Counted from the stretch's first letter, positions 22,642 to 33,929 are shown. The stretch: 64,000 nucleotides of DNA from Ziziphus jujuba (GCF_031755915.1 NC_083387.1:20295001-20359000); one strand, 5' to 3'. Notes: a model not told the origin generated them from the letters alone. Program-made: numbers and translations.

Positions 22642-23709
22642 AGCGGTTACCCATGAACACTAATTTTGGGATTAGACTGGTGACAATGCAAATGTTAAAA
22701 AACATTAAATTTCTAGGCCATCAATATGAGGACCTACATTAGCATCTTATTAATTTCTTGCAAGTGTATGATTTGGCTAAGTATAGTGGAGTGGATGAAG
22801 AAGTGATGAAATTAAAGTTATTTTCATATTCTTTGAAAGATAGAGCTAAATCCTTTACATGACATATAATTTCTACATGATGTTATCTTGAGGATAAGTT
22901 CTTAAATAAGTATTTTCCACCATCTAAATTGGCCAAGCGTAGGAATGATATCAATACCTTTAGCCAAAAGAGTGCAGAACTTTTGCATGGGCATGGAAAA
23001 GGTTAAACGAATTACTTAGGAATTGTCTAAATCATAAGATGCCAGTATGGCGTCAAATTCAAACTTTTTATGATGGACTAGATAAATTGACTAAAAGTAT
23101 TGTTGATGCCACTGCAAGTGGAGTTCTTCTCAACCTTATGGAACATCAAACTTTTGAATGGTTAGAATAAATATCAATGAATGATTCGCAATAGGTGAAC
23201 AAGAGACTACAAGTACCAAAAAGAGCCATGGTAATTCAAGAAAGTGAGGTAATATATAAATTTAACGAAAGATTTGACTTACTATCTAAATAACTTGGTG
23301 CTTGAGCAAGCAAGACTAATTTTAATAATTCTAATGTTTCAAATTATGAAAATTTTTGCAATACATTGTGGAAGTGAGCATGATAGTGTAAATTGTCAAT
23401 AAGGTAATCCTTTTGCTCAATCTACCACTTCAAATGAGGTAAGTTATATTAATAACTATTCTCAGTCACAAAACATTCTCTATTCGAGTACTTATACTCT
23501 AGGGTAGTGAAAATCATCATAATTTTTCATGGAAGGATAATAGCAATCACAAAGGGCAACAACAACAATCTAGAGGACAATATAATGCACCATAAGCTCA
23601 ACAATTTTGAAAGAGTTCATAATTTTCTGATTCTACATCTTTTACTTCTCATAATGATAGATTGAAACACTTGATGCTTTTTGACAGGACATATAAAATA
23701 CATTTTCAG
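22642..23709 (+). pseudogene. Athila copy 1 gag, N-terminal and core part
   Basis: Broken frames match the gag of copy 2 (41720-40755) part by part: MNTNFGIRLVTMQML (22655 on), YDLAKYSGVDEEVMKLKLF, FLNKYFPPSKLAKRRNDINT, then a knuckle HCGSEHDSVNC (about 23366-23400) in a shifted frame. At least six stops and two frameshifts. The 5' part is cut at 22641 by the Athila copy 3 LTR and the 3' part at 23709 by the L1 poly-A. Gag C-terminus resumes after the nested insertions at 30777. Confidence 0.7.
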
Positions 23710-23728
23710 TTTTTTTTTTTTTTTTTTT
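23710..23728 (-). other. Poly(A) tail of the L1 (T-run on plus strand)
   Basis: 19 T residues mark the 3' end of the antisense L1 and show target-primed reverse transcription. Confidence 0.9.
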
Positions 23729-23769
23729 GGTAAAATAAACTACATTAAGCACAAAAGGGAAACAGGGAA

Positions 23770-24200
23770 CCAGAAACCAAACAAACTGGTTACCCCAAAA
23801 TACACATAGAGAACTCCTCAAAGATAACTTGGTCTACGATAATTGGTGGGCAGTTACAAAAATCTGCACTAGTGTTAAACAAAGTTAAACCATCTTTTCA
23901 GGCAACCTTGGTTGCTAAGTCAGCACTTTTGTTGGCTTGCCTGGGAGTTGAAGAGATAGACCAATTGTTCTTTTTCAGTTTACCTTTAATAGCCTTGACT
24001 AAACTTTAAGATTCCCATCCGTAGGGCTCAGAAGAGTCTTTTAGCTGATTAACTACTGACTGAGCATCACAAAGCCAATCCATATCCTTCCATTCGTATT
24101 CTTTCGCAATGATAGTTGCCCAGTTAAGGGCTTTAATAGCCTTGACTAAACTCTAAGATTCCTCAAACAGCTTGTCATTTCATAATTCCCATACGATGAA
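23770..24200 (-). pseudogene. L1 RNase H domain
   Basis: Minus-strand frame shows an RNase H-like segment: DWLCDAQSVVNQLKDSSEPY (about 24085-24030), then after a stop NWSISSTPRQANKSADLATK (about 23975-23915). This is the C-terminal RNase H (RVT_3-like) of plant L1 ORF2, which removes RNA from the cDNA hybrid. Two stops. A 25-base segment at 23985-24010 recurs nearly unchanged at 24135-24160, possibly a local duplication or gene conversion. Confidence 0.7.
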
Positions 24201-24271
24201 AAGAAAGGTGGCTAGAATCAATGTGGTGTATTCTTTGCCTTCTAAATATGAGTATAGTTGATGGGAAAGGT

Positions 24272-24760
24272 TCATGCACCACCTAACCAGGTCCTCATGC
24301 ACCACCTAACCAGGTCCTGGGCATTGTTGAAAGCTAAAGAGCCCAGCCTAAGACCCCATCTACTGCTGAACACCATTACTCTAGCTACAGGAAATTCAGT
24401 AAAAAGATGGGATGGAGTTTCTAGAAAGGCACCACAAAGATGACAGCTAGGGTTTCCCTTGCTAGTTCTTTCAAACATGGTGTTGTTCAAAGGCAGCACA
24501 TTTGTCGCAAGCCTCCAAAGAAATATTTCAAGTCTCTCGTGAACTTTGGCAAACCAAATATCCTTCCAAAGATTGTCACTGGGATCTCCTTCACTAGTGA
24601 GGGTGTAAAAATAGCTTTTAACAGAAAAGATCCCATTGTTGGAGCTTGCCCAGAATAGCTTATCTTCGATATGGTCTCCATACAGCTGCACACTATGGAT
24701 GGCTTCTAAGTCTTCCTGATTGTAGAAAACATGTAACTTTTCTTCATCCCAGCTAAGAGA
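24272..24760 (-). pseudogene. L1 zf-RVT domain
   Basis: An open minus-strand frame of 139 codons (24691-24272) contains KLFWASSNNGIFSVKSYF, then KVHERLEIFLWRLATNVLPL and CHLCGAFLETPSHLFTEFPV. That is the zf-RVT zinc-binding region between reverse transcriptase and RNase H of plant LINEs. A 23-bp tandem duplication (24273-24295, 24296-24318; CATGCACCACCTAACCAGG) sits at its end and may have caused the shift out of frame. Confidence 0.85.
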
Positions 24761-24999
24761 GCCTGGTTTAAAAAGATAAACTATTCTCCTTGCTTAAGAT
24801 TCGTCAGCTCCTTCCTTGATTTTAGGCACTTTGTCTCTGAATTCTAGAATCCAAGGATCCTTCCAAGGGTTAACTGTCCATCCGTTGCCAATTTTGTAGC
24901 AAAAGCCTTTTCTAATGACTTTTTTTGAACTCATAATACTCTTCTAGACATAGGAGTTTGTAATTTTGAACTTGCAATCAAAGAAAGAGTGATTATTTA

Positions 25000-26560
25000 G
25001 GTACTTAGCTTTTAAAAGAGGGTCCATAAGCTGGCTTCTCCCTTGGCAAGTTTCCATCCTAATTTCAGCAGGAGAGTGGTGTTGAAATCTTTGAACTTCC
25101 TGAAACCTAAGCCTCCTGTGGCTTTTGGCTTGTATAACCTACCCCACTTCTTTAGAGCTAAGAAATGGCTTTTCCTTTCCTTAGCTCCCCACCAGTATCT
25201 TCGAATCAAAGCATCCATTTCGTTACAAACCTTGCTTGGCACTTTGAAAGTTGACATAGTGTAAACGGGGACAGCCTGTGCTATAGACTTAATCATTGTT
25301 GCCTTGCCCGCTTTTAAGAGGATTTTGCTTTTCCATCCTTCAAGAATGTTCTGCAACCTATCTTTGAGTTTAGTGAACTCTTTGCTTTTGTTTCTTCCAA
25401 AAATCAGAGAATTTCCAAGGTAAAGGCATCCCGCATTTAGATCCTTGAATCCAAGCCTCTCTTTTATCAACCATTTAGTCTTTCCAGAAGTGTTCTTTGA
25501 GAAGTAAATTTGGGACTTGTCAGAGTTTGGAGCTTGACCTGACTAGCTACTATAAGAGTTCAGCACCTCCCGAATACCCTCTGCATTTTGAGAGTTGGCT
25601 TTACATGTAATCAGAATATCATCCGCGTAGAGAAGATGAGATATTACAGGGGCTCCCCTGTAAATCTTGACTCCTTGAATTTTTTCATTTTTTTCCACCA
25701 GTCTCAAGAAAATTTCATAACAAAGGATGAAAATAAAGGGGGACATAGGGTCTCTTTGTCGAGTCCCTCTTTCTAGGCTTATCGTGCTCATTTTGCTGCC
25801 ATTGATAAGCAGGTCAAATTCAACCTAACTGATACAACTAAAAATCCTCAGAGAAACCCCAGAGCTTCAGAGCTTTAGTAATGAACACCCATTCCAGCCT
25901 GTCATAGGCTTTTCTCATGTCAATCTTGACTAGCGTCATCCCGTTTTTCCCTCTGTGTTTTCGGATTTTGTGAACTACTTATTGGGCGATAACTGTATTC
26001 TCTGCTATCCATCTTCCCTCAATGAAAGCCCCCTAGCATGGAGAGATAAGATTGGACAGCAGTGGCCTTAATCTTGAAGCAATGATTTTGGCAACTATTT
26101 TGTAGCTGAAGTTGCAGAGATCGATAGGACGAAAATGGTTGATATCTATTGCATTTTTAGTCTTTGGGATAAAACCAGCATGGTCTTGTTAATGCCTCTG
26201 GAGATAATTTTGGTTCTAAAACTTTCCTAAACCATTTTGATGACCTGGAATTTCACTGTTTCCTAATAAGCCTTGTAGAAAACTCCTGAGAAACCATCTG
26301 GCTTGGGGGCTTTTAAAGGAAGGAGCTCCCACACTGTTTTTCTTATCTCTTCCTCCATAGGGATTTCCAAAAGCCTGGAATTATCTTTATTTGTGATTAG
26401 CCTTTCTCTCAACTCCACAAGCTCCCTCATGAAAATCAAGTTAGAGGAGGTGAATAAATCTGTAGGTCCCTCCTTGAAGTAGAAACCTATTTGTTCCTTG
26501 TCTTACAGCCAAATATCACCATTCTTAATGCAGTCTATTTCGTTTCTTATTCGTTTAATT
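25000..26560 (-). pseudogene. L1 reverse transcriptase
   Basis: Minus strand, several frames. The clearest open parts are 25791-25543 (LERGTRQRDPMSPFIFILCY and the catalytic YADDILITC at about 25605-25640) and 25470-25012 (WKSKILLKAGKATMIKSIAQ; RYWWGAKERKSHFLAL), which are the conserved palm and thumb blocks of plant L1s. The catalytic YADD is intact although the frame is not. Upstream (26560-25800) stops are frequent. Confidence 0.88.
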
Positions 26561-26973
26561 AAGATGCTGGAGTGGAAGAACTTGGTATTTCTGTCTCCTT
26601 CTAACAGCCAGGTTTCATGAGATTTCTGCCTCTAAATGCTCTCTAATCTACCTCTTTGTTCACTTAGCTCCTTTTCCATGCTAACCTGAGCAACTTTGTC
26701 AACCGTCTTACCACCCTAAATTTCTTCCAATTCTTTCTCAAGGGCTTTGATTTTCTTTTAGATGAAACCAAAGTGAGTTCTGTTCCAACTTTTGAGGGCC
26801 AAGGCAGTGTTTTTCAGCCTTTGCAGCAGCTTATGAGCCTTCATTCCGTTTCTCATGACCTCTTCCCAAGCCTTCTTCACTGTATCTCTACTAGTGATGT
26901 CATTGTTCCAAGCTTTCAGGACCTTGAAAGATGACCTTTTTGATACTCATCTTCATGAGTGCATAGGAGGATT

Positions 26974-26990
26974 GGGGGGGGGGGGGGGGG
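26974..26990. repeat. G17 homopolymer
   Basis: Seventeen G in a row within the L1 linker between endonuclease and reverse transcriptase; unusual in such AT-rich DNA. On the L1 strand it codes a proline run. Confidence 0.95.
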
Positions 26991-27099
26991 TGATCCAATT
27001 GCTCCATGAGAAGATACTGGATTTTGGCTTCACTGAATAAGGAAATCCATTCTCGGGTCGCCAGGCCTCTATCTAACCTTTCCTTGATGTGTGCTCTTC

Positions 27100-27667
27100 C
27101 TTCTTTCTTATTATCCTAAGTGAACTCTTTTCCAGTGAAACCAAGGTTTATGGCTCCTACATTCTAGACAAAAGATTTCAAGAAAGAATTGGATCTTTGC
27201 AAGGTCTTGCCTCCAAACTTTTTTGAATCCTCAAGAATTTCGTTTAGGTCCCCAATAAGTAGCAAGGGATGATTGCAGTTAACGAGTGTTTCTTCCAAGT
27301 GCTTCTAGAAACTAGCTTTTTCTTTTCGGTATGGAATGCCATGACAGCCAAGAAAACACCAATTGCTTTCGCCATTCATACTTTTGAAAACACCATTTAT
27401 CAAACGATCTGAGCTCCTGTTAACTTCAAAATCAACATCTTTCTTCCATAGGAACGCTAGGCCTCCAGCTAGACCTTTAGCTTCCACAATTTTAGAGTTA
27501 CAAAAATCCAGAAGGTTACAAATTTTCGACATTTTGGATTTGCTAGCTTTGGTTTCCACAAGAAAAAGGCAATGGGGGTTATGTTTTTTAACCAAACTGC
27601 AGAGGACTCTGAGCGTGTCTCTACTTCCTATTCCCCTGCAATTCCAAGAAATAATTTTCAGTGGCAA
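27100..27667 (-). pseudogene. L1 apurinic-type endonuclease
   Basis: The start at 27667 gives MPLKIISWNCRGIGSRDTLR, the signature N-terminus of the plant LINE endonuclease (EEP fold), with NPHCLFLVETKASKSK (the Glu metal ligand) following. The frame is clean for 120 codons to 27305 and then decays into stops, so the C-terminal catalytic residues are lost. The enzyme nicks target DNA to start reverse transcription. A 160-codon plus-strand frame over the same DNA is a shadow. Confidence 0.88.
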
Positions 27668-27876
27668 GGGAGGGGGGGCACGGTTCGGCCCGCCTCCTCG
27701 GCCAATTGAAAAACCTAGTGGGATGAGGAAGGTTGTCCTCTCTCAGAGTGCTGAGAAGACCTTCCTTCATGGAGAGATTTCTTTCTGGCTTCTTTCTTCC
27801 AATTCCTTGATCTCCACGAGCCTACTTCAAAGGATCCTTGATTGAAAGAGGCTTTTGAATTGAGGTCAAACATGGT

Positions 27877-29243
27877 TCAAACTTCTGGCGATCCTGGGGA
27901 CTCTTCTAGTGAGTTTTGAGTCCTGGTTTCAATTGTTCCTCCGTGGTTTTGGGTAGCCCCTATGAGGACATGTCCAGCTATGGTGGGCTCTTCAATGACT
28001 CTTGGGCTCTTCCTAAAATGCTTGCCCAGTAGAGCTTGGGCCGCCCTATTTAGCATAATAGGATGAAAATCCTTTCTTGCATTTCTTGATCCACTAGGCT
28101 TAGAAAGATGGCCCGAATCTGGTACCGGCCCAGTACTTCCCTGTTTATTTAGAAATGAAGAGTTGTTTATCAAGTCAGAAGCCCATTTACCAAGAATTTG
28201 GGGGTCATAGTTAGGGATTATTGCTTGGTGAAGCATCGCTGGGTAGAGCTCCTTCATATCTCCCTCGTATCCTAGAGCCGCAATCTGGTTTAGGGAGTTG
28301 AGTTTTGGGCATCTTTCCAAGGCTGTTTGTGAGTCTCCCAAGGGTCTGCTCTCATTATTTCCCTCAAGCGCCGTCATTTGTTTCCTTTTTTCAATCTTCT
28401 AACAATTGATACACTGCTACTCTGATAGAGCATTAATTCTTTTTGCCTTTTCCCTATGCTGAAGTTGAAAGGCTTCGTTGTCCGGCAAGGAAGAGAAGAG
28501 GAGGCTACCGCTGTGCTTAGCGCTAATCCATGGGCCATACAGTTTGGCTATGGTACCATTTTCCAAGGTGATGGCTGCTGGGTATTCGAGTTTGTAGGCT
28601 CTGATCACATGATTAATCTTCCCGCATTTGTAGCAGAAGTCTGAGAGCTTCTCATACTTGAATTGGATCCATCTTTCCCCTCCTTCTTCTTTATCCTAAA
28701 AGAAACCTGGCAGTAGTGGGTTGAGGATGAGGAGATCAACCCTTAACTTGAGGAAACGATGGCCCACGACACACTTTTGTGAGATTGAGTCTTTGTGTAT
28801 CATACCCAAAGTATTTCCTATCTATTCTGCTGTCTCTTCGTGAAGGTATTGGGGTGGAAGCCCATGTACGTGAATCGTAAAAGTGGTGTAGTCGAAGGGT
28901 ATCTCATTTTTAGTGATCTGTTAGGAGGCCATTCTTTCAGTGACAGATGTGCCCCAACTATGGACCAAGGCCTGTTTCTGAAGGTAGTTTCCTTTTCTTC
29001 ATTTGACTAGAAAAGGAAAGTGAATAAATTTTCCTCAGCCTTCTCCATTTTGACCTTCTTATTTACTCTGCATACTATATCCGTAACTTCTGCAAGGTTG
29101 AATCTTTTGAATGTTCTCGTGGTGAAAAGTTTTCCCACAAGAGTTCTTTCCGTTCTGATGGCTTCATTGTCCAATTTGGGGTTTAGGTTAAGGCCTCTAA
29201 GGGAATGTTGCAGTTCATATAGATTTCTTTGGTGGTTGTCCAT
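27877..29243 (-). pseudogene. L1 ORF1 (DUF4283 and zinc knuckle)
   Basis: ATG at 29243. N-terminal DUF4283 part: KLFTTRTFKRFNLAEVTDIV and, after a stop, FRNRPWSIVGAHLSLKEWP. A knuckle FCYKCGKINHVIRAY (about 28643-28594) has Tyr where the last Cys of CX2CX4HX4C belongs, explained by one G-to-A change. The C-terminal part 28377-27877 is an open frame of 166 codons, low complexity. ORF1 binds LINE RNA. Stops near 29007, 28780 and 28417 inactivate it. Confidence 0.75.
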
Positions 29244-29350
29244 GGTTCTGTATCACTATGTCTATAACAACCTGGACTGGGGAAAACTTAGGTGTTTCCG
29301 GATGGTGGCTAACACTGGATCAGTTGGTTTACGTTCCTAAAACAACCATT

Positions 29351-29637
29351 GAAAATAATTTCTATGTTTTTGTATGTTTCAGAAGCATTAGGAACTCTAC
29401 ATAATATCTTGTGGCCTAGCATAATCCATGTGGCATTGTTTTGTCGTGTCAATTTTGGACGTAGCCAAATGGTGATATACTATTGGTTAGGCCAAATGCA
29501 ATAAGCTAGTGAAGTTAATTCATGATGTGGAAGCCAAAAGCTAGAGATAAATTTTTTCATGCTGTGAAACAAAAGAAGGAAAAAAAGGACGATGGGATTT
29601 TAAATAAATTTTTAGGTTTGAGAAAGCAATTTGGACA
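29351..29637 (+). other. Unassigned stretch, probably Athila copy 1
   Basis: About 290 bases between the L1 5' end and the solo CRM LTR. A short phrase ATGATGTGGAAGCCAAAA (29523 on) recurs in altered form at 31191, inside copy 1, so it may be internal to copy 1. I see no domain. Confidence 0.4.
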
Positions 29638-30771
29638 TGATGTGATTCTGCCCGAGCTCGCTCAATGGATAACCCGCTGGGGTGCTGACCCGACACGGAT
29701 GAAGACTAGGCCAATCACAAGAGCTCAAATTAAGAGATTTAAAGACAACCTGGAAGTATTTATACAGGGAGTAATTAATCTCAATAGAGCTTGTCCATAC
29801 TTGAAGATAAAAAGCCTATTCTAAGCATCCAAGTGGTGGAAGCCGATACGGACCCAGGTAATAGTTTTGGTGCAAATATGGACAACGGACAGCATGAAAT
29901 GGTTCCAACTCTTTATGGATTCAATACATATGTATAAGAGGATATGTAATCAAGTCAAGGCAGCTTCAAAGGCATTTATAAAGGGATTGTACGGACAGCT
30001 TCAAATTTGGCCTGTTTTTTACTGTATTTTGTGCTGGCTTTACTATATTTTGCTGAGGTGGCTTTTTCTTCCTCTTCCAAGCATGGGCAACGTGTGGGAC
30101 TTCATATTCAGCTTATTTTACATCCTACAAAGCATATTGAAGCTGATTTGGAGCTCAATTTGGTCAAAGATTGGTCAAAGTCAACTTAGTCAAAAAGCTA
30201 GTATTATAGTTTTCTAATTTGATTTTACTTTTTGTTTTTGGAAATTACCATTATTTTTTAGTTTTTATTTATTTATTTATTTTCTGGAACAATAAGTTTA
30301 GGAAAGTTATTATTTTATTATTTTCATTGTAAATTAATTAATTCCTAATTCAAAATAAAGGAATTAATTAATCCAAATTAGATTAGGAAAGGAGTGAGAA
30401 TTTCGGCCACCATAGGAAACTACTTTGTATGGCCGGTTTTCCCTTTGTTTTTAGGGTTTTATTTTGTGGCTTTGTAGCCTATTTAAAGGCTTATTTTTCA
30501 ATAAGAATGAAGCTTGAATTTTATACAGAAAATTATATGTGAGATTGAATTCTCTTTATTCTTTTGAACACCTAAAACACCATTAGTGAATGAGTGTTTT
30601 AGTTTGACTTATCGATAGGCCTGCCATCACCTATTGTAGAGTCTTCATTATATACCAAGGTTTCTAATCACAGGTTGGTTAGGGGTTGAGGTGACCATTA
30701 GAACTTGAACATAATTAGATCCGGGCTAATATAATATGGGTTTAGGAGCAGGACGTCCTAGGTTCATATCA
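29638..30771 (+). mobile_element. Solo CRM LTR, subfamily 2
   Basis: TGATGTGATTC...GTTCATATCA, 1134 bp, exact 5-bp duplication GGACA at 29633-29637 and 30772-30776. The LTR start is open in frame and reads ADPTRMKTRPITRAQIKRF (about 29685-29745), the CR motif of the CRM pol C-terminus. TATA-like TATTTAAAGG at about 30480-30490. Confidence 0.95.
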
Positions 30772-30776
30772 GGACA

Positions 30777-31130
30777 ATTCATGATGAACCAAGCTTAAAT
30801 GCAACAAGGACATTTACCAAGCCAACCGGTGATAAACCCAAAAGAGAAGGTAATGATGATGGTCAGTGATTATCAAAGTACAACAAATGAAGTTAAATTT
30901 TTTGATGGACTAGATGAACATGAAGACTATGATGAGGAGGAGCTAGAAAGTGAAGAACCATTAATTTTGGAGACCAAAGAGATCCTTGCAGCACGTATAG
31001 AAGAAAAACAGCCTAAAGAAGACAAAGCAATGGACAACTAAGATCTATGTGAACAAATGAAAGCTAAAATTAATTTAGATGATATAAAATTTCGATGTAT
31101 GTTCCCCCACATATAAGAAAGACTAATTCT
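30777..31130 (+). pseudogene. Athila copy 1 gag C-terminal part
   Basis: An 80-codon open frame (30799-31041; QQGHLPSQPVINPKEKVMMM, then an acidic DEHEDYDEEELESEEP run) continues into further broken gag-pol linker to 31130. Pro-Ser-Gln-rich followed by acidic sequence is typical of the gag-protease linker of Athila elements. Copy 2 lacks this stretch: there, sequence passes from the post-knuckle region straight to the block homologous to 31121 (GAAGGTACAAATGATATATT). Confidence 0.6.
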
Positions 31131-31279
31131 GAAGGTACAAATGATATATTGCACAATTTTAGTGAGAAAGAGCCCCAAAACTGAGCCTATATGATGTGGA
31201 AGTCAAAAAGTACAGTAATTTTAGACAGCAGTAAGAAGAACAAATGGTTGACTAGGAAAATGATGTCAGGAAGATCTGA

Positions 31280-31790
31280 AATTTTATGGCGAAGTTTCCA
31301 ACATGTGAAGGAAGTATCTGTAAATTTTCAGCTCTAAATTCAATCTGTAGCCCGAGTTATAAACCCAAATCTGATAGCAAAGGTAGAGAATATGACAGTA
31401 ACAGTTGTGCTAATTGGGATTTTTATGAGTTGAAGGCAAAGCCTTTCATGAGTTTTGTTGAGTTTGTGGAGAAATTGGAGAAGATTTTTGAAACTTTTAA
31501 AAAGAAATTCCACGAGTAAAAGTCATTGAAGAAAAAAGGGAGCTTTACTTTACTTTGAAATTTCGTATTGGTTTCTGTGATTTAGGGTGTTTTGCAAACA
31601 TTATGCCAATTTATGTTTGTAGGGACCTCGGAATGGAAAAAAAACTTTGACCCTCCAACAAAGAATATAATGTTGGTTTTCTTATATTTTAGACTTTATA
31701 GTTATTGATACAGTTGGAAATAATGGGCTATTAATCTTAGATAAACCTTTTCTTGCCCATATATTGGAGTGCTAAAGAGGAATTGTTTTA
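31280..31790 (+). pseudogene. Athila copy 1 protease
   Basis: An open stretch (31286-31519) ends in FVEFVEKLEKIFETFKKKF. A broken frame then gives FCDLGCFANIMP (31573-31608), the D-L-G active-site form used by Athila-lineage proteases, and a decayed GRPFL-like second element near 31740-31760. Stops before and after. Copy 2 carries the same domain at about 40030-40272 on the minus strand. Confidence 0.6.
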
Positions 31791-32760
31791 TATGTATGAG
31801 AATAATAAAGATCCTTCTTTATTAGGAGCTAATTTGGTAAAGTATGAGGGTTTGGGACAAGAAGTTAATATGGTTGAAATAAATAATGATAATGACTATA
31901 AGAATAAGTTATGGTAAAGGAAAAAAAGAAGTGATAAAGAGGATTTAGTCACAATTATAAGAAAAGAATTAAAAGAGGATTTGAAACTTAAAAAGTTAGA
32001 GGAAAAAAAAACTCTACAGTTAAAGCATACAGGAAAATATTACCTTTTGTCTTATGAATTTGTCTTAGGTGATTATATTAGAAAATCAATGAGAAAAGGT
32101 AGAATTTTAACCAAGGTAGAAGACATAGAGTTAATAAAAATTAGAGCTAATATTAGAAGTGCTAGTGATGAATATAGGGAAAAAGAAGAACAACATGAAA
32201 GAGAACATATAAAAATGACTAATGAGGAAGAATATAAGTTAAATAGGAAGTTTCAATTGGAAAGAGAAATTGAGGCCTTAAGAGAAAAAGAAATAAATGC
32301 TAACTTACGAAAGAAGTTTGATGATTTAGGAGCCTTTAATATGTCTTTTGTTAAGGATGAATATGTTTTTAATAATGTGCTTATTGATTCTGGTGTTTCG
32401 GATAACATCATGACATATATATGATAGTGTCCTTCTGCCTTCCTATTAAGGATACGGATAAAATTGAGAAAGTGGATTTCAAATTAACATGCTTTGATGG
32501 AAAATATCATCAAAACATGCTAATTCTTATGGAATTATAAGACACTTAAAGATTAATTTGGGAGGTTTTTATTATGACATTGATTTGTTGTTTTAAAGGA
32601 AAAACATGACAAAAGAGAAAAATTTATTTAAGGAAGACCATTTTTAGTCACTAGTAAGGTTAAGACTAATTTTTATGAAGGAGTTATGGAAATTAGCTGT
32701 AATGATGAGATAATGTTTATTCCAATGTATGATCTCCAAAAGGTACACTAGTAAATTTGA
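31791..32760 (+). pseudogene. Lys/Glu-rich segment and second protease-like block
   Basis: The open frame 31981-32424 (147 codons) is a long charged helix (LKHTGKYYLLSYEFVLGDYI; ELIKIRANIRSASDEY) and then reaches VLIDSGVSDNIM (32377-32412), a D-S-G site. In a broken continuation, GRPFLVTS lies at about 32632-32655. DSG followed about 220-250 bases later by GRPFL is the layout of a retroviral-type protease, so this is a second protease-like unit after the D-L-G one. Copy 2 (39991-39530) keeps the charged part but lacks the block from about 32262 to 32790. Function of the charged part unknown. Confidence 0.55.
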
Positions 32761-33347
32761 AGAAAAAGTTTTTAGTCGATAAGCTAGGATAATAAAATAA
32801 CGATTGATCAATGGTTAAAACCCTTCTTGGGAGGCAATCCAAGATAATTTTATTTATTTGTTTATATTTTAAGTTTGTCTGTTGGTTTTGGAAGATTTTT
32901 GAATACTATATTTGCTGGAAAATTTTCAGTTTTACAGCTTTGAATTGAAACAGATTGGAAAATATAATAAATAAACTTTGTTTTGCTTGAAATTTTGTGG
33001 AGTGTTAATTCAATATGTGTAGAAGCTATGATAAAAATTTCAGCTCAAGAACCAATTTCTAAGACAGTACATAATATCGAATTTGCAGCTTTAACCTGAC
33101 AAATTTTTTCTCTTTTTCAAATAATGTCAAGTGTTTCACGTTTCAAGGGAGAATTTCTAAGCTTTCATTTCTTTTATTTCAGTTTTTTGGTATTTTAAAC
33201 TAATTAGAAATCTTGCGAATTTAGCTATTTTTGATTTTTTTTTTTTTTTTAGTTGAGTTTGATTTGTTTTATCTTTTGAAGGATTTAATTAGTTATTTGT
33301 ATGTAAGAAATATGAAGAAAAGCACTTTCAATTTTTATAAGGTTTTG

Positions 33348-33712
33348 TGCCTATTTGATAAAACTTTTTTTGGGGTCAAAAGCTCTACTTAAAGGCCAAA
33401 AGTTATTTTGTTAACAAATAAAAGTGTTTGGCAAAAGTCAACAAGCACTTGTTGACAAGAAAAAATAGTTTTTTAAGCTGTTTTATAGAAGTCCAAATAT
33501 TATGCTTTTTTAAAAAAACACTTTTTTTTAAGCTTATATGGAAATTTAATGAGCATTTAATATAGCTATTTTAGCTTATATGGAAACTCATTAAGCATTT
33601 AATACAGTCTTTTTATTTACAACCAAACACTTATTAACTTTTAATAATAGTTCTTTTTCAAAAATATCTATTATACAAAGCTTTATTTTTATCAGCTATA
33701 CCAAACAGAACC
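33348..33712. mobile_element. Small MITE-like insertion (hAT-like)
   Basis: About 360 bp, AT-rich, with imperfect inverted ends (CTATTTGATAAAAC left; reverse complement of the right end CTGTTTGGTATAGC). Inside are AAAAGCTTATATGG-type direct repeats (33530-33600). The inverted Athila copy 2 has no such insert at the same place (about 38900), which acts as an empty-site control. A possible 8-bp duplication TTTTGTGC/CTTTGTGT (33343-33350, 33712-33719) differs at two transitions. hAT assignment is inference. Confidence 0.5.
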
Positions 33713-33929
33713 TTTGTGTGTTGGATAGAGCATTTGAAGGAGTATTAAAATCATCAAAAAATTTTCAAACCCACTACCTTATACATTGAAGCTGCACCTA
33801 TTGAAGTTTGGTAGTTGGTGATGGTTTTTCAAGATTTTTAATGGACTTTCTTGCAATTTCAAGCTAATTTTCAATCTAAGAAAGTATTCTAAACTCTTAT
33901 CTTTTATTTTCCTAAACTTCTTATATATT

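Larger units (their letters stand above)
23710..29350 (-). mobile_element. L1-type LINE, nearly full length, antisense
   Basis: Minus orientation with poly-A tail at 23728-23710 and the 5' end near 29350. ORF1 (29243-27877): DUF4283 plus a zinc knuckle. ORF2: endonuclease (27667 leftward), reverse transcriptase (about 26560-25000), zf-RVT domain (about 24760-24272), RNase H (about 24200-23770). About 5.6 kb, a normal length for plant L1s with RNase H. Many stops and frameshifts, so inactive. A weak AAAATA-ATTTC similarity at 23693-23706 and 29352-29362 may be the remains of the target duplication. Confidence 0.88.

Noticed and set aside
27363..27845. 160-codon plus-strand open frame
   Set aside because: Antisense shadow of the L1 endonuclease; no recognisable protein.
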